In this document: positions 26,028 to 34,220 of the stretch, one piece after another | How the letters are laid out: each line of letters starts with the position of its first letter | Position numbering within the stretch: position 1 is the stretch's first letter | NCBI GenBank assembly: GCA_040223615.1 | Contig: JAVKFY010000023.1 | Span: 1-61,797, forward strand | Length of the DNA stretch: 61,797 nt | Direction: 5' to 3' | Source: JAVKFY01 sp040223615 | GTDB taxonomy: Bacteria; Pseudomonadota; Alphaproteobacteria; GCA-2731375 | The notes under the pieces: generated by a model | Databases searched by the model: none | Seen by the model: only the letters and a program-made list of their open reading frames with translations | What the model was told of the DNA's origin: nothing | Program-made: the position numbers and the translations under genes

Positions 26028-27236
26028 TCAGACCCGCTCGATGATCGTGGCGGTGCCCATGCCGGCGCCGACGCACAGCGTGATCAGTGCGGTCTGCTTG
26101 TCGCGCCGCTCCAGCTCGTCGAGCACGGTGCCCAGGATCATCGCGCCGGTGGCGCCCAGCGGATGACCCATGGCGATGGCGCCGCCGTTCACGTTGATGT
26201 CGGCATGGTCGACGTTGAGCGCCTCCATGAAGCGCAGCACGACGGCGGCGAAGGCCTCGTTCAGCTCCCACAGGTCGATATCGGCGGGCGTCATGCCGGC
26301 GCGCTTCAGCGCCTTCTCGGCGGAGAAGGACGGGCCGGTCAGCATGATCGTCGGCTCCGAGCCGATCGAGGCGAAGGAACGGATGCGGGCGCGCGGCGTC
26401 AGGCCGGCGGCCTTGCCGGCCTCCTCGTTGCCGATCAGCACCGCGGCGGCGCCGTCGACGATGCCCGAGGAGTTGCCGGCGTGGTGCACGTGCTTGATGC
26501 GCTCGACTTCCGGGTAGCGCTGGATCGCCACGCTGTCGAAACCGTACTGGCCGCCCAGCGCGGTGAACGACGCGTCGAGCGAGGCCAGCGACTGCATCGT
26601 GGTTTCCGGGCGCATGTGCTCGTCGCGGTCGAGCACGGTGATGCCGTTCATGTCGGCGATCGGGACGATCGAGCCGCTGAACCGGTTGTCGTCCCAGGCC
26701 GCCTGGGCGCGTTTCTGGCTTTCCACGGCGTAGCTGTCGACATCGTCGCGGCTATAGCCGTACTTGGTCGCCACCAGATCGGCGGAGATGCCCTGCGGCA
26801 CGAAGTAGCTGTGGAAGGCGACCGCCGGATCGCTGGCCCAGGCGCCGCCGTCGGAGCCCATCGGCACCCGGCTCATGCTCTCCACGCCACCGCCGATGGT
26901 CATGTCGGACTGCCCGGACATGACCTGGCCGGCGGCCATGTTGCAGGCCTCAAGGCCGGAGGCGCAGAAGCGATTGATCTGCACGCCGGCGACGGTCTCG
27001 GCATAGTCGGCGTTGATCGCGGCGACGCGGGCGATGTCGGCGCCCTGCTCGCCGATCGGCATGACGCAGCCCAGCACCACGTCGTCGACGCGCGCGGTGT
27101 CCAGCTCGTTGCGGTCACGCACCGCCTTCAGCGCGGTGGTGGCGAGCTCGATTGGGGTCACGGAATGCAGCGCGCCGCTGGCCCGCCCCTTGCCGCGCGG
27201 CGTGCGCACGGCGTCGTAGATGAATGCGTCAGGCAT
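26028..27236 (-). CDS. Acetyl-CoA acyltransferase (thiolase)
   Basis: Predicted 402-aa thiolase that cleaves 3-ketoacyl-CoA or condenses acetyl-CoA. The nucleophile cysteine is in NRFCASGLEACNMAAG, and the C-terminal HPLGATG loop and the CVGAGMG motif with the second cysteine are intact. The sequence is of the FadA/AtoB group. The ATG at 27236 is the first M of MPDAFIYDAVRTPRGKGR. It follows a small coiled-coil gene by 38 bases and is one of two distinct thiolases in the cluster, the other ending at 33066. Confidence 0.93.
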   Translation of the reverse strand: MPDAFIYDAVRTPRGKGRASGALHSVTPIELATTALKAVRDRNELDTARVDDVVLGCVMPIGEQGADIARVAAINADYAETVAGVQINRFCASGLEACNMAAGQVMSGQSDMTIGGGVESMSRVPMGSDGGAWASDPAVAFHSYFVPQGISADLVATKYGYSRDDVDSYAVESQKRAQAAWDDNRFSGSIVPIADMNGITVLDRDEHMRPETTMQSLASLDASFTALGGQYGFDSVAIQRYPEVERIKHVHHAGNSSGIVDGAAAVLIGNEEAGKAAGLTPRARIRSFASIGSEPTIMLTGPSFSAEKALKRAGMTPADIDLWELNEAFAAVVLRFMEALNVDHADINVNGGAIAMGHPLGATGAMILGTVLDELERRDKQTALITLCVGAGMGTATIIERV

Positions 27237-27274
27237 AGATCCGCTCCCTGTCGTGTTTGCGCGGGCGATGCGCG

Positions 27275-27526
27275 CTATTCGCCTTGATCGCGCAACTCCA
27301 AGCGCTTCTCGATACGGGCCAAGCGCTCTTCGAGACGATCCACTCGTGCACCCGCATGTGCGATGGACTCCGCGTCGCCAGCGTTCTCCCGTCTCATCGC
27401 CGCCAGTGACAGTTCAATGTTCGTGAGGCGCGATTTCACCACTTGCATGTCGGTACTGAACTCATCCTGCTTGGCTCGCAAAGCGCGCATGTGTTCAAGC
27501 AGCAGATTCTCGACCTTATCGTTCAT
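27275..27526 (-). CDS. Small coiled-coil protein, unknown function
   Basis: Predicted 83-aa soluble, charged protein, almost wholly alpha-helical with heptad patterns (LEERLARIEKRLEL near the C-terminus). It resembles small coiled-coil proteins often found beside phage or toxin genes but shows no recognised domain. The ATG at 27526 has GGAG at good spacing. Codon use and GC look lower than in the neighbouring enzymes. Its position, between the thiolase and an acyl-CoA dehydrogenase on the same strand, is unusual for a fatty-acid operon and hints at insertion of a foreign gene. Confidence 0.6.
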   Translation of the reverse strand: MNDKVENLLLEHMRALRAKQDEFSTDMQVVKSRLTNIELSLAAMRRENAGDAESIAHAGARVDRLEERLARIEKRLELRDQGE

Positions 27527-27594
27527 GTCGGTCGCTCCAGATCATGTCGACCACTTATCAGTGAAGTACCGGCGTTATTCTATCATGCCGGCCG

Positions 27595-28737
27595 TTACAA
27601 CGTGCGGGCGATGATCTCCTTCATGATCTCGTTGGTGCCGGCGTAGATGCGCTGCACGCGGGAGTCGGCGTAGGCGCGGGCGATGGGGAATTCCCACATG
27701 AAGCCGTAGCCGCCGAACAGTTGCAGGCAGTCGTCGAGCACTTTCACCTGCAGGTCGGACGTGGTGAGCTTGGCCATGGCGCCGGTGGCGGCGTCGAGCT
27801 TGCCGTCCATCATCAGCTGGATGCAGGTATCCACGAAGGCGCGGGCGCTGGTCACCTCGGCCTTGATCCGGCCCAGCGTGAAGCGGGTGTTCTGGAACTC
27901 GAAGATCGGCTGGCCGAAGGCGGTGCGTTCCTTGGTGTAGTCCACCGTCCATTGCAGCGCCGCCTCCATGTTGGCGACGGCGGAGATCGCGACCTGCAGG
28001 CGCTCCCAGGCCAGCTCCTGCATCAGGTAGACGAAGCCCTTGCCTTCCTCGCCCAGCATGTTGGTGGTCGGCACGCGCACGTCGTCGAAGAACAGTTCCG
28101 AGGTGTCCTGTGCCTTCAAGCCGAGCTTTTCGAGATTGCGGCCCTTGCGGAAGCCTTCGGTGCCGGCCTCGACCAGCACCAGCGAGGTGCCCTTGGCGCC
28201 GGCGGTCGGGTCGGTCTTGCAGACCACGATCACCACGTCGGCCATCTGGCCGTTGGTGATGAAGGTCTTGGCGCCGTTGATCACCAGCTCGTTGCCATCG
28301 GCTTTCGCCGAGGTCCGCACGCCCTGCAGATCCGAGCCGGTACCGGGCTCGGTCATGGCGATGGCGCCGATGATCTCGCCGGTCGCCATCTTCGGCAGGT
28401 ACTTGCGTTTCTGTTCGTCGGAGCCGTAGCGCAGGATGTAGGGCGCGACGATCTCCGAATGCAGGCCGAAGCCGGGGCCGGTGGCGCCGACATTGGCCAG
28501 TTCCTCCATCAGGATGATGGAGTACAGCCGGTCGGCGCCGACGCCGCCATATTCCTCCGGCATCGAGGCGCACAGCAGGCCGAGCTCGCCGGCCTTGCGC
28601 CACGCTTCGCGGCTGATCTGGCCGTCCTTCTCCCACTGCGCGTGGTGCGGCACGATCTCGGCCTCGACGAAGCGCTTCACCGTGGATCGGAACAGCTCGT
28701 GCTCTTCGGCGAACAGGGTACGGGGCAGGGCGGTCAT
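27595..28737 (-). CDS. Acyl-CoA dehydrogenase, short form
   Basis: Predicted 380-aa flavoprotein of the ACAD family, which oxidises acyl-CoA to trans-2-enoyl-CoA and passes electrons to ETF. The FAD/acyl signature ITNGQMADVVIVVCKTD and the C-terminal RIYAGTNEIMKEIIARTL, where the catalytic glutamate lies near the TNE, are present. MTEPGTGSDLQGVRTSAK is the conserved substrate loop. Length is typical of medium/short-chain and isovaleryl types. The start is the ATG at 28737 with GGGAGA upstream. It is 17 bases downstream of the larger ACAD gene, so an operon. Confidence 0.92.
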   Translation of the reverse strand: MTALPRTLFAEEHELFRSTVKRFVEAEIVPHHAQWEKDGQISREAWRKAGELGLLCASMPEEYGGVGADRLYSIILMEELANVGATGPGFGLHSEIVAPYILRYGSDEQKRKYLPKMATGEIIGAIAMTEPGTGSDLQGVRTSAKADGNELVINGAKTFITNGQMADVVIVVCKTDPTAGAKGTSLVLVEAGTEGFRKGRNLEKLGLKAQDTSELFFDDVRVPTTNMLGEEGKGFVYLMQELAWERLQVAISAVANMEAALQWTVDYTKERTAFGQPIFEFQNTRFTLGRIKAEVTSARAFVDTCIQLMMDGKLDAATGAMAKLTTSDLQVKVLDDCLQLFGGYGFMWEFPIARAYADSRVQRIYAGTNEIMKEIIARTL

Positions 28738-28754
28738 GGCGATTGTCGTCTCCC

Positions 28755-30545
28755 TCAGAACGCGTCTTCGTCGAGCGCCATCATCGAGGCGCCGCCGGCG
28801 CTGATCTTCTGCTGCAGCGAGGAGGTTTCGGGCAGTACGCGCTCCATGAAAAAGCGGGCGGTCTTCAGCTTGTTCTCGTAGAAATCCTTGTCGTCGGCGC
28901 CGTCGGCGAGCTTGGCCTGCGCCTCCTTGGCCATCTGCGCCCACATGAAGGCCAGCGCCACCAGGCCGAACAGGCGGAGATAATCCGACGACGCGGCGCC
29001 GGCCTCGTCCGGGTTCTTCATGCCGGCGGTGGCGATGTGGGTGGTCGACTGCTGCAACCGGGCGAAGGCGCGCGCCAGCGGCATCACGTAGTCCTTCAGG
29101 TCGGCGTTGGCGGCGTTGTCCTGAATGAAGGCGTCCACGGGATGGAAGAACTGGCGCAGCGAGCGGCCCATGTGCGCGGACAGCTTGCGGCCCACCAGAT
29201 CCAGGGCCTGGATGCCGTTGGCGCCCTCGTAGATCTGGGCGATGCGGGCGTCGCGCACGAACTGCTCCATGCCCCACTCGTGGATGTAGCCGTGGCCGCC
29301 ATAGCATTGCATCGCCATCACCGTGCTCTCGAAGCCGACGTCGGTGAGGTAGCCCTTGATCACCGGGGTCAGCAGCGCGGCCAGGTCGTCGGCGTCGCGG
29401 CGCTGGCGCTCGTCGGGATGCTTCTCGGCCAGGTCGATGTTGAGGCCGACCCACAGCGACAGCGCGCGGGCGCCCTCGGTGAAGCTCTTGATGGTCAACA
29501 GCATGCGGCGCACGTCGGGGTGCACGATGATCGGGTCGGCCGGCTTGTCGGGCGCCTTGGTGCCGCTGATCGAACGGCCCTGGATCCGGTCGCGGGCATA
29601 GGTGACGGCGTTCTGGTAGGCGACCTCGGCCTGGGCCAGGCCCTGCACGCCGACGCCGAGGCGGGCGGCGTTCATCATCGTGAACATCGCCTGCAGCCCG
29701 CGATGCGGGTCGCCGATCAGCCAGCCGGTGGCCTCGTCGTAGTTCAGCACGCAGGTCGAGTTGCCGTGGATGCCCATCTTGTGCTCGATCGAGCCGCAGG
29801 AGACGCCGTTGCGCTCGCCCGGGTTGCCGTCGGCGTCGGGGATGAACTTCGGCACGACGAACAGGCTGATGCCGCGCACGCCGTCCGGGCCGCCCGGTAT
29901 CTTGGCCAGCACCAGGTGGACGATGTTGTCGGCCATGTCGTGCTCGCCGGCGGAGATGAAGATCTTGGTGCCGGAGATCTTGTAGCTGCCGTCGTCGGCC
30001 GGCTCCGCCTTGGTCCGCAGCAGGCCCAGGTCGGTGCCGCAGTGCGGCTCGGTCAGGTTCATGGTGCCGGTCCACTCGCCGGACACCATCTTCGGCAGGT
30101 AGAGCTGCTTCTGCTCGTCGGTGCCCCAGCGACGGATCGCCTCGTAGGCGCCATGCGTCAGGCCGGGATACATGCCGAAGGCCATGTTGGCGGCGCTGGT
30201 CATCTCCGACATCACCAGACCAAGGACGCTGGGCAGGCCCTGGCCGCCATAGTCCGGGTCGGCGGTGATGCCGCCCCAGCCGGCCTCGCAGTAGGCCTTG
30301 TAGGCGTCCTTGAAACCGGTCGGCGTGGTGACCTCGCCGTCCTTCCAGGTGCATCCCTCCGAGTCGCCGACCTGGTTCAGCGGCTGGATCACCTCCGAGA
30401 CGAACTTGCCGCCCTCCTCGATGATCGCGTCGATCAGGTCGGGCGTGGCGTCGGCAAAGCCCGGCAGGTTGGCGTAGCGGTCGAGGTGCAGCATCTCGTG
30501 CAGCACGAACTGGTAGTCGCGCACCGGCGCGGAATAGGTCGGCAT
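28755..30545 (-). CDS. DmdC-like acyl-CoA dehydrogenase
   Basis: Predicted 596-aa long ACAD with an extra C-terminal helical domain (Pfam acyl-CoA_dh_C-like). The start MPTYSAPVRDYQFVLHEML and the TEPHCGTDLGLLRTKAEP loop are typical of the group that includes DmdC (3-methylmercaptopropionyl-CoA dehydrogenase) and related long-chain enzymes. The catalytic glutamate is in IYEGANGIQALDLVGRKL. The ATG at 30545 leads the co-transcribed pair with the short ACAD. Substrate is uncertain: a long-chain fatty acyl-CoA is the default, and a DMSP-derived thiol ester is possible by family. Confidence 0.88.
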   Translation of the reverse strand: MPTYSAPVRDYQFVLHEMLHLDRYANLPGFADATPDLIDAIIEEGGKFVSEVIQPLNQVGDSEGCTWKDGEVTTPTGFKDAYKAYCEAGWGGITADPDYGGQGLPSVLGLVMSEMTSAANMAFGMYPGLTHGAYEAIRRWGTDEQKQLYLPKMVSGEWTGTMNLTEPHCGTDLGLLRTKAEPADDGSYKISGTKIFISAGEHDMADNIVHLVLAKIPGGPDGVRGISLFVVPKFIPDADGNPGERNGVSCGSIEHKMGIHGNSTCVLNYDEATGWLIGDPHRGLQAMFTMMNAARLGVGVQGLAQAEVAYQNAVTYARDRIQGRSISGTKAPDKPADPIIVHPDVRRMLLTIKSFTEGARALSLWVGLNIDLAEKHPDERQRRDADDLAALLTPVIKGYLTDVGFESTVMAMQCYGGHGYIHEWGMEQFVRDARIAQIYEGANGIQALDLVGRKLSAHMGRSLRQFFHPVDAFIQDNAANADLKDYVMPLARAFARLQQSTTHIATAGMKNPDEAGAASSDYLRLFGLVALAFMWAQMAKEAQAKLADGADDKDFYENKLKTARFFMERVLPETSSLQQKISAGGASMMALDEDAF

Positions 30546-30590
30546 GGCGGGCTCCTAGTGCGAAGTTATTTTGAGAACCGAATCCAAAAC

Positions 30591-30696
30591 GTCATCCCGG
30601 CCAAGGCGCGCAGCGCCGCGAGCCGGGATGAATGACTTGCGACATGCGCGTGGCTGGCCGTTGATCCCGGCTCGGCCTGCGGCCGTCCGGGATGAC
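30591..30696. repeat. Dispersed palindromic intergenic repeat, copy 3
   Basis: Bounded by GTCATCCCGG and CCGGGATGAC, with inner stems that include TCCCGGCTCGGCC. It fills most of the 184-base gap between the hydroxyacyl-CoA dehydrogenase fusion and the DmdC-like gene, and so divides the fatty-acid cluster into two likely transcription blocks. Confidence 0.7.
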
Positions 30697-30729
30697 GCCG
30701 AGGGGAGAGGCGCGCAAGGCATCATACGG

Positions 30730-33066
30730 CTAGTTCCTCAGCGGACGGCCGGTTTCGAGCATGTGCTCGATGCGGTCCAGCGTCGGGGTTTTCTTGACCA
30801 GGGTCAGGAAGGCTTGCCGCTCCAGAGACAGGAGCTGCTTCTCGGTGACCTCGTCGACGATGTCGGTATCGCCACCGGACAGCACCTGGCCCAGTTCACC
30901 GGCGACGACGGCGTCGTAGGCGGTGGCCTTGCCCTGGGCGACCAGACTGGTGACGGCCAGGCCCATGGCGGCGCGCGCGGTGGCGCCCGGCAGGTTCAGC
31001 ACCACCGGCTCAGGCGTTGCGTAGCCGTCGACCATCGACAGCGCGCGGGCCTTTGCATCCGCGAGAAGGCGGTCGCGGTTCATGGTGATGCCGTCGCTGC
31101 GGCGCAGGAATTTCAGCTCGCGCGACTCGGCGGCCGAGGTGCCGACCTTGGCGGTGGCGATGGTCTCGAAGGCCTGGCTCAGCGCCGGCAGCGGGCCGCC
31201 GGGACGTTTCTTCTCGGTCATCCAGCGGGTGACCAGTTCCTTGCAGCCGCCGCCGGCCGGGATCACGCCGACGCCGACCTCGACCAGGCCCATGTAGCTC
31301 TCGGCGTGCGCCTGTACCACGTCGGCATGCAGCGCGATCTCGCAGCCGCCGCCTAGCGCCATGCCGGCGACCGCCGCGACCACCGGGAACTTGGCGTATT
31401 TCAGCTTCATCAGCGCGTCCTGCAACGCGCCGATGCCCTGGTCGACCACCGGCCACATCGCGGCGTTGGCGGCGAACAGCACCACGCCGACATTGGCGCC
31501 GACCGAGAAGTTGTCGTAGTCGCCGCCGATGATCAGCGCCTTGTAGCCCTGCTTGTCGATCTGCGCCGCCTTGGCGAACATCGCCACCGTGTCGTTGTCG
31601 ATGGCGTTCATCTTGGAGTGCAGTTCGAGGCAGGCGACGCCATCGCCGACATCCCACAGGCTGGCCGAGCCGTTGCGCATGATCGGCTCGGCGCCACGCT
31701 TCCTGTCGGCCAGTTGCCAGGCATCGTCCGGCACCGGCACGGCGGCGTAGCTGCCGTCATAGGTGAAGTATTCGGCGACGCCGTTCTCTTCGCGGTAGAA
31801 GTTGCCGTCGCCGACCTTCTCGATCAGCGCCGGGACCGGCAGGCCATCGGCCTTCAGTTTTTCTGCGAACCACTTCGGGCCGAGCATGTCGAGCTGCTCG
31901 AACGGACCCCACTTCCAGGCATAGCCGGTGCGCATCGCGGCATCGACGTCACGGATGCTGTCGGAGATGTCGGCGGCGTGCTCGGCGGTGTAGCTCAGCA
32001 CCTTGGACAGCACGGCCCAGGCATACTGGCCGCCCTTGTCCTCGTGCTCGACCACCGCGCGCAGGCCCTTGCGGCCGGCCCGGGCGCTGCCGAGGTTGGC
32101 CTTCTGCTCAGGCCGGTACTCGCCAGTGGTCAGGTCGAGCGCCTCACGGACCTTCTCGCCGGCCTCGTTGGTGCGGCGATAGAAACCGCCCTTGCCCTTG
32201 CGGCCGGTATAGCCCTTTTCGATCATGCCCCCGATCAGCGTCCCCAGCGTGTCCTTGGGATTGAATTCCAGCGCGAAGGCGTCGGTTTCCGGCAGCAGAC
32301 GCAGCATCGAGGCGTTGATGTGCGGCGCCAGGTCGATGCCGGTGAGGTCGCCGAGGGCGAAGATGCCGGTTTTCGGGATGCCGAGCGGACGGCCGACGAT
32401 GCTGTCGGCCTCCTCCACGGTCAGGCCCAGCTCGATCGCCTGGCTCATCGCCACGAACGACCAGTAGATGCCGATGCGGTTGCCGATAAAGCCCGGCGTG
32501 TCGTGGCAGACCACGACCTGCTTGCCGAGGTCGACCTCGCCGAACTGGCGCAGCGCGTCGAGCGCGCCGGGCCGTGTCGCCTTGCCGCCGACCACTTCCA
32601 GCAACCGCATGTAGCGCGGCGGGTTGAAGAAGTGGGTGATGGCGAAATCCTTGGCGAAGCGGTCGCTCTGCCCCTCGACCAGCTTCTCCAGCGGAATGGT
32701 GGAGGTGTTCGAGGTGACGATGGAGCCATCCTTGCGGACGTCCTCGACGCGCTTGTAGAGGTCGTGCTTGACGGTCGGGTCTTCCAGCACCGCCTCGCAG
32801 ATCCAGTCGCAATCGGCCAGCGCCGAGAGATCGTCTTCCAGGTTGCCGGGCGTGATCAGGCGCGCGTTCTTCTTGTGCATGAACGGCGCCGGCTTCTGCT
32901 TCAGCATCCGGTCGATGGCGCCCTTGGCCAGCGCGGAACGGTCGTTGGCGCCCTTCGGCACGATGTCGAGCAGCACCACCGGGACGCCGGCATTGGCGAC
33001 GTGGGCGGCGATGCCGGAGCCCATCACGCCGGCGCCGAGGACGGCGACTTTCTTGATTTCCGTCAT
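30730..33066 (-). CDS. 3-Hydroxyacyl-CoA dehydrogenase/enoyl-CoA hydratase fusion (FadN order)
   Basis: Predicted 778-aa enzyme with the domains in the opposite order from the other fusion in this window. The N-terminus is the dehydrogenase (VLGAGVMGSGIAAHVANAG; THFFNPPRYMRLLEVV), up to about 400. A crotonase domain follows at about 470-700 (GGDYDNFSVGANVG, GMALGGGCEIALHADVV, GLVEVGVGVIPAGGG with the hydratase glutamate). This arrangement is that of Bacillus FadN. The ATG at 33066 overlaps the stop of the upstream thiolase by one base (TGATG). It should act with that thiolase in the last three steps of a beta-oxidation cycle. Confidence 0.92.
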   Translation of the reverse strand: MTEIKKVAVLGAGVMGSGIAAHVANAGVPVVLLDIVPKGANDRSALAKGAIDRMLKQKPAPFMHKKNARLITPGNLEDDLSALADCDWICEAVLEDPTVKHDLYKRVEDVRKDGSIVTSNTSTIPLEKLVEGQSDRFAKDFAITHFFNPPRYMRLLEVVGGKATRPGALDALRQFGEVDLGKQVVVCHDTPGFIGNRIGIYWSFVAMSQAIELGLTVEEADSIVGRPLGIPKTGIFALGDLTGIDLAPHINASMLRLLPETDAFALEFNPKDTLGTLIGGMIEKGYTGRKGKGGFYRRTNEAGEKVREALDLTTGEYRPEQKANLGSARAGRKGLRAVVEHEDKGGQYAWAVLSKVLSYTAEHAADISDSIRDVDAAMRTGYAWKWGPFEQLDMLGPKWFAEKLKADGLPVPALIEKVGDGNFYREENGVAEYFTYDGSYAAVPVPDDAWQLADRKRGAEPIMRNGSASLWDVGDGVACLELHSKMNAIDNDTVAMFAKAAQIDKQGYKALIIGGDYDNFSVGANVGVVLFAANAAMWPVVDQGIGALQDALMKLKYAKFPVVAAVAGMALGGGCEIALHADVVQAHAESYMGLVEVGVGVIPAGGGCKELVTRWMTEKKRPGGPLPALSQAFETIATAKVGTSAAESRELKFLRRSDGITMNRDRLLADAKARALSMVDGYATPEPVVLNLPGATARAAMGLAVTSLVAQGKATAYDAVVAGELGQVLSGGDTDIVDEVTEKQLLSLERQAFLTLVKKTPTLDRIEHMLETGRPLRN

Positions 33067-34202
33067 CACACGGCCTCCAGAACCGTGGCGATGCCCTGGC
33101 CGCCGCCGATGCACTGCGTGGCCAGCGCCAGTTGCTTGCCCTCGCGTTGCAGCAGCGCGGCGGCCTTGCCGGTGATGCGGGCGCCGGTGGCGCCCAGCGG
33201 GTGGCCCAGCGCGATGGCGCCGCCGTCCAGGTTCATCTTCGACTGGTCGATGCCGACGTCGTGGATCACCGCCAGCGCCTGGCTGGCGAAGGCCTCGTTC
33301 AGCTCGATGATGTCGATGTCGCCGATCTTCAGGCCGGCGCGGTCGAGCGCCTTCTGGGTCGCCGGCACCGGGCCGATGCCCATGATCTCCGGCGCGCAGC
33401 CGGCGACCGCGACCGACTTGATCCGGGCCAGCATCTTCAGCCCGTGGGCCTTGGCGTAGTCTTCGGAGGTGACCAGCACGGCGGTGGCGCCGTCGGTCAA
33501 CGGCGAGGAGGTGCCGGCGGTGACCGAGCCGTCGGCGGAGAAGGCTGGCTTCAGGCCGTCCAGGGTCTCCTGCGAGGTATCGGGGCGGATGCAGCCGTCG
33601 GCCTCGACGGTGATCTTGCCGTCGACGATGGTGACGATCTCGTCGGCGAACTTGCCGGCCGCCTGCGCGGCGGCGGCCTTCCTGTGGCTCTCGACCGCCA
33701 CCTCCTGCTGCGCCTTGCGGTCGATCTGGTACTTCCGCGCCAGGTTCTCCGCCGTCTCGCCCATGCCGATATAGGCGTCGGGCATTTCCTGGTAGAGCCC
33801 GGGGTGCGGCATCGGGTTGTAACCGCCCATCGGCACCCGGGTCATGCTCTCCATGCCGGCGCAGATGAAGGCCTCGCCGGCGCCGAGCTGGATCGCGCCG
33901 GCGGCCATGTGGATCGACTGCATCGACGAGCCGCAGAAGCGGTTCACCGTGGTGCCGGCGACCGTCTGCGGCAGGCCGGCCAGGAACACCACCATGCGGG
34001 CGACGTTCAGACCCTGCTCGCCCTCCGGGAAGGCGCAGCCCATGATCAGGTCCTCGATGTCGGACGGCTCGACGCCGGTCTCGGCGACCAGCGCCTTGAT
34101 CACCTGGGCGGCGGTTTCGTCGGGCCGGACCCGGGCCAACTCGCCGCGATTGGCGGGAGTCAGGGCGGAGCGCTTGTAACCGGCGATCACCACGTTCTTC
34201 AT
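33066..34202 (-). CDS. Acetyl-CoA acyltransferase (FadA-type thiolase)
   Basis: Predicted 378-aa thiolase. The active cysteine is in RFCGSSMQSIHMAAG, and GGAIALGHPLGATG and TQCIGGGQG carry the histidine and second cysteine. Gly- and Met-rich segments match FadA. I place the start at the ATG at 34202, preceded by AGAGGA; a TTG just upstream could add one residue. It overlaps the FadN-order fusion by one base and follows FadH by about 18 bases. It differs enough from the 26028-27236 thiolase that the two are not simple duplicates. Confidence 0.93.
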   Translation of the reverse strand: MKNVVIAGYKRSALTPANRGELARVRPDETAAQVIKALVAETGVEPSDIEDLIMGCAFPEGEQGLNVARMVVFLAGLPQTVAGTTVNRFCGSSMQSIHMAAGAIQLGAGEAFICAGMESMTRVPMGGYNPMPHPGLYQEMPDAYIGMGETAENLARKYQIDRKAQQEVAVESHRKAAAAQAAGKFADEIVTIVDGKITVEADGCIRPDTSQETLDGLKPAFSADGSVTAGTSSPLTDGATAVLVTSEDYAKAHGLKMLARIKSVAVAGCAPEIMGIGPVPATQKALDRAGLKIGDIDIIELNEAFASQALAVIHDVGIDQSKMNLDGGAIALGHPLGATGARITGKAAALLQREGKQLALATQCIGGGQGIATVLEAV

Positions 34203-34220
34203 CAACTTTTCCTCTGGCTG

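Noticed and set aside
23871..27287. A 1138-residue open frame on the plus strand opposite the hydratase/dehydrogenase fusion and thiolase
   Set aside because: Very GC-rich genes often leave an open antisense frame. Its product is rich in Arg, Gly, His and Val without domains, while the opposite strand has clear enzyme motifs.
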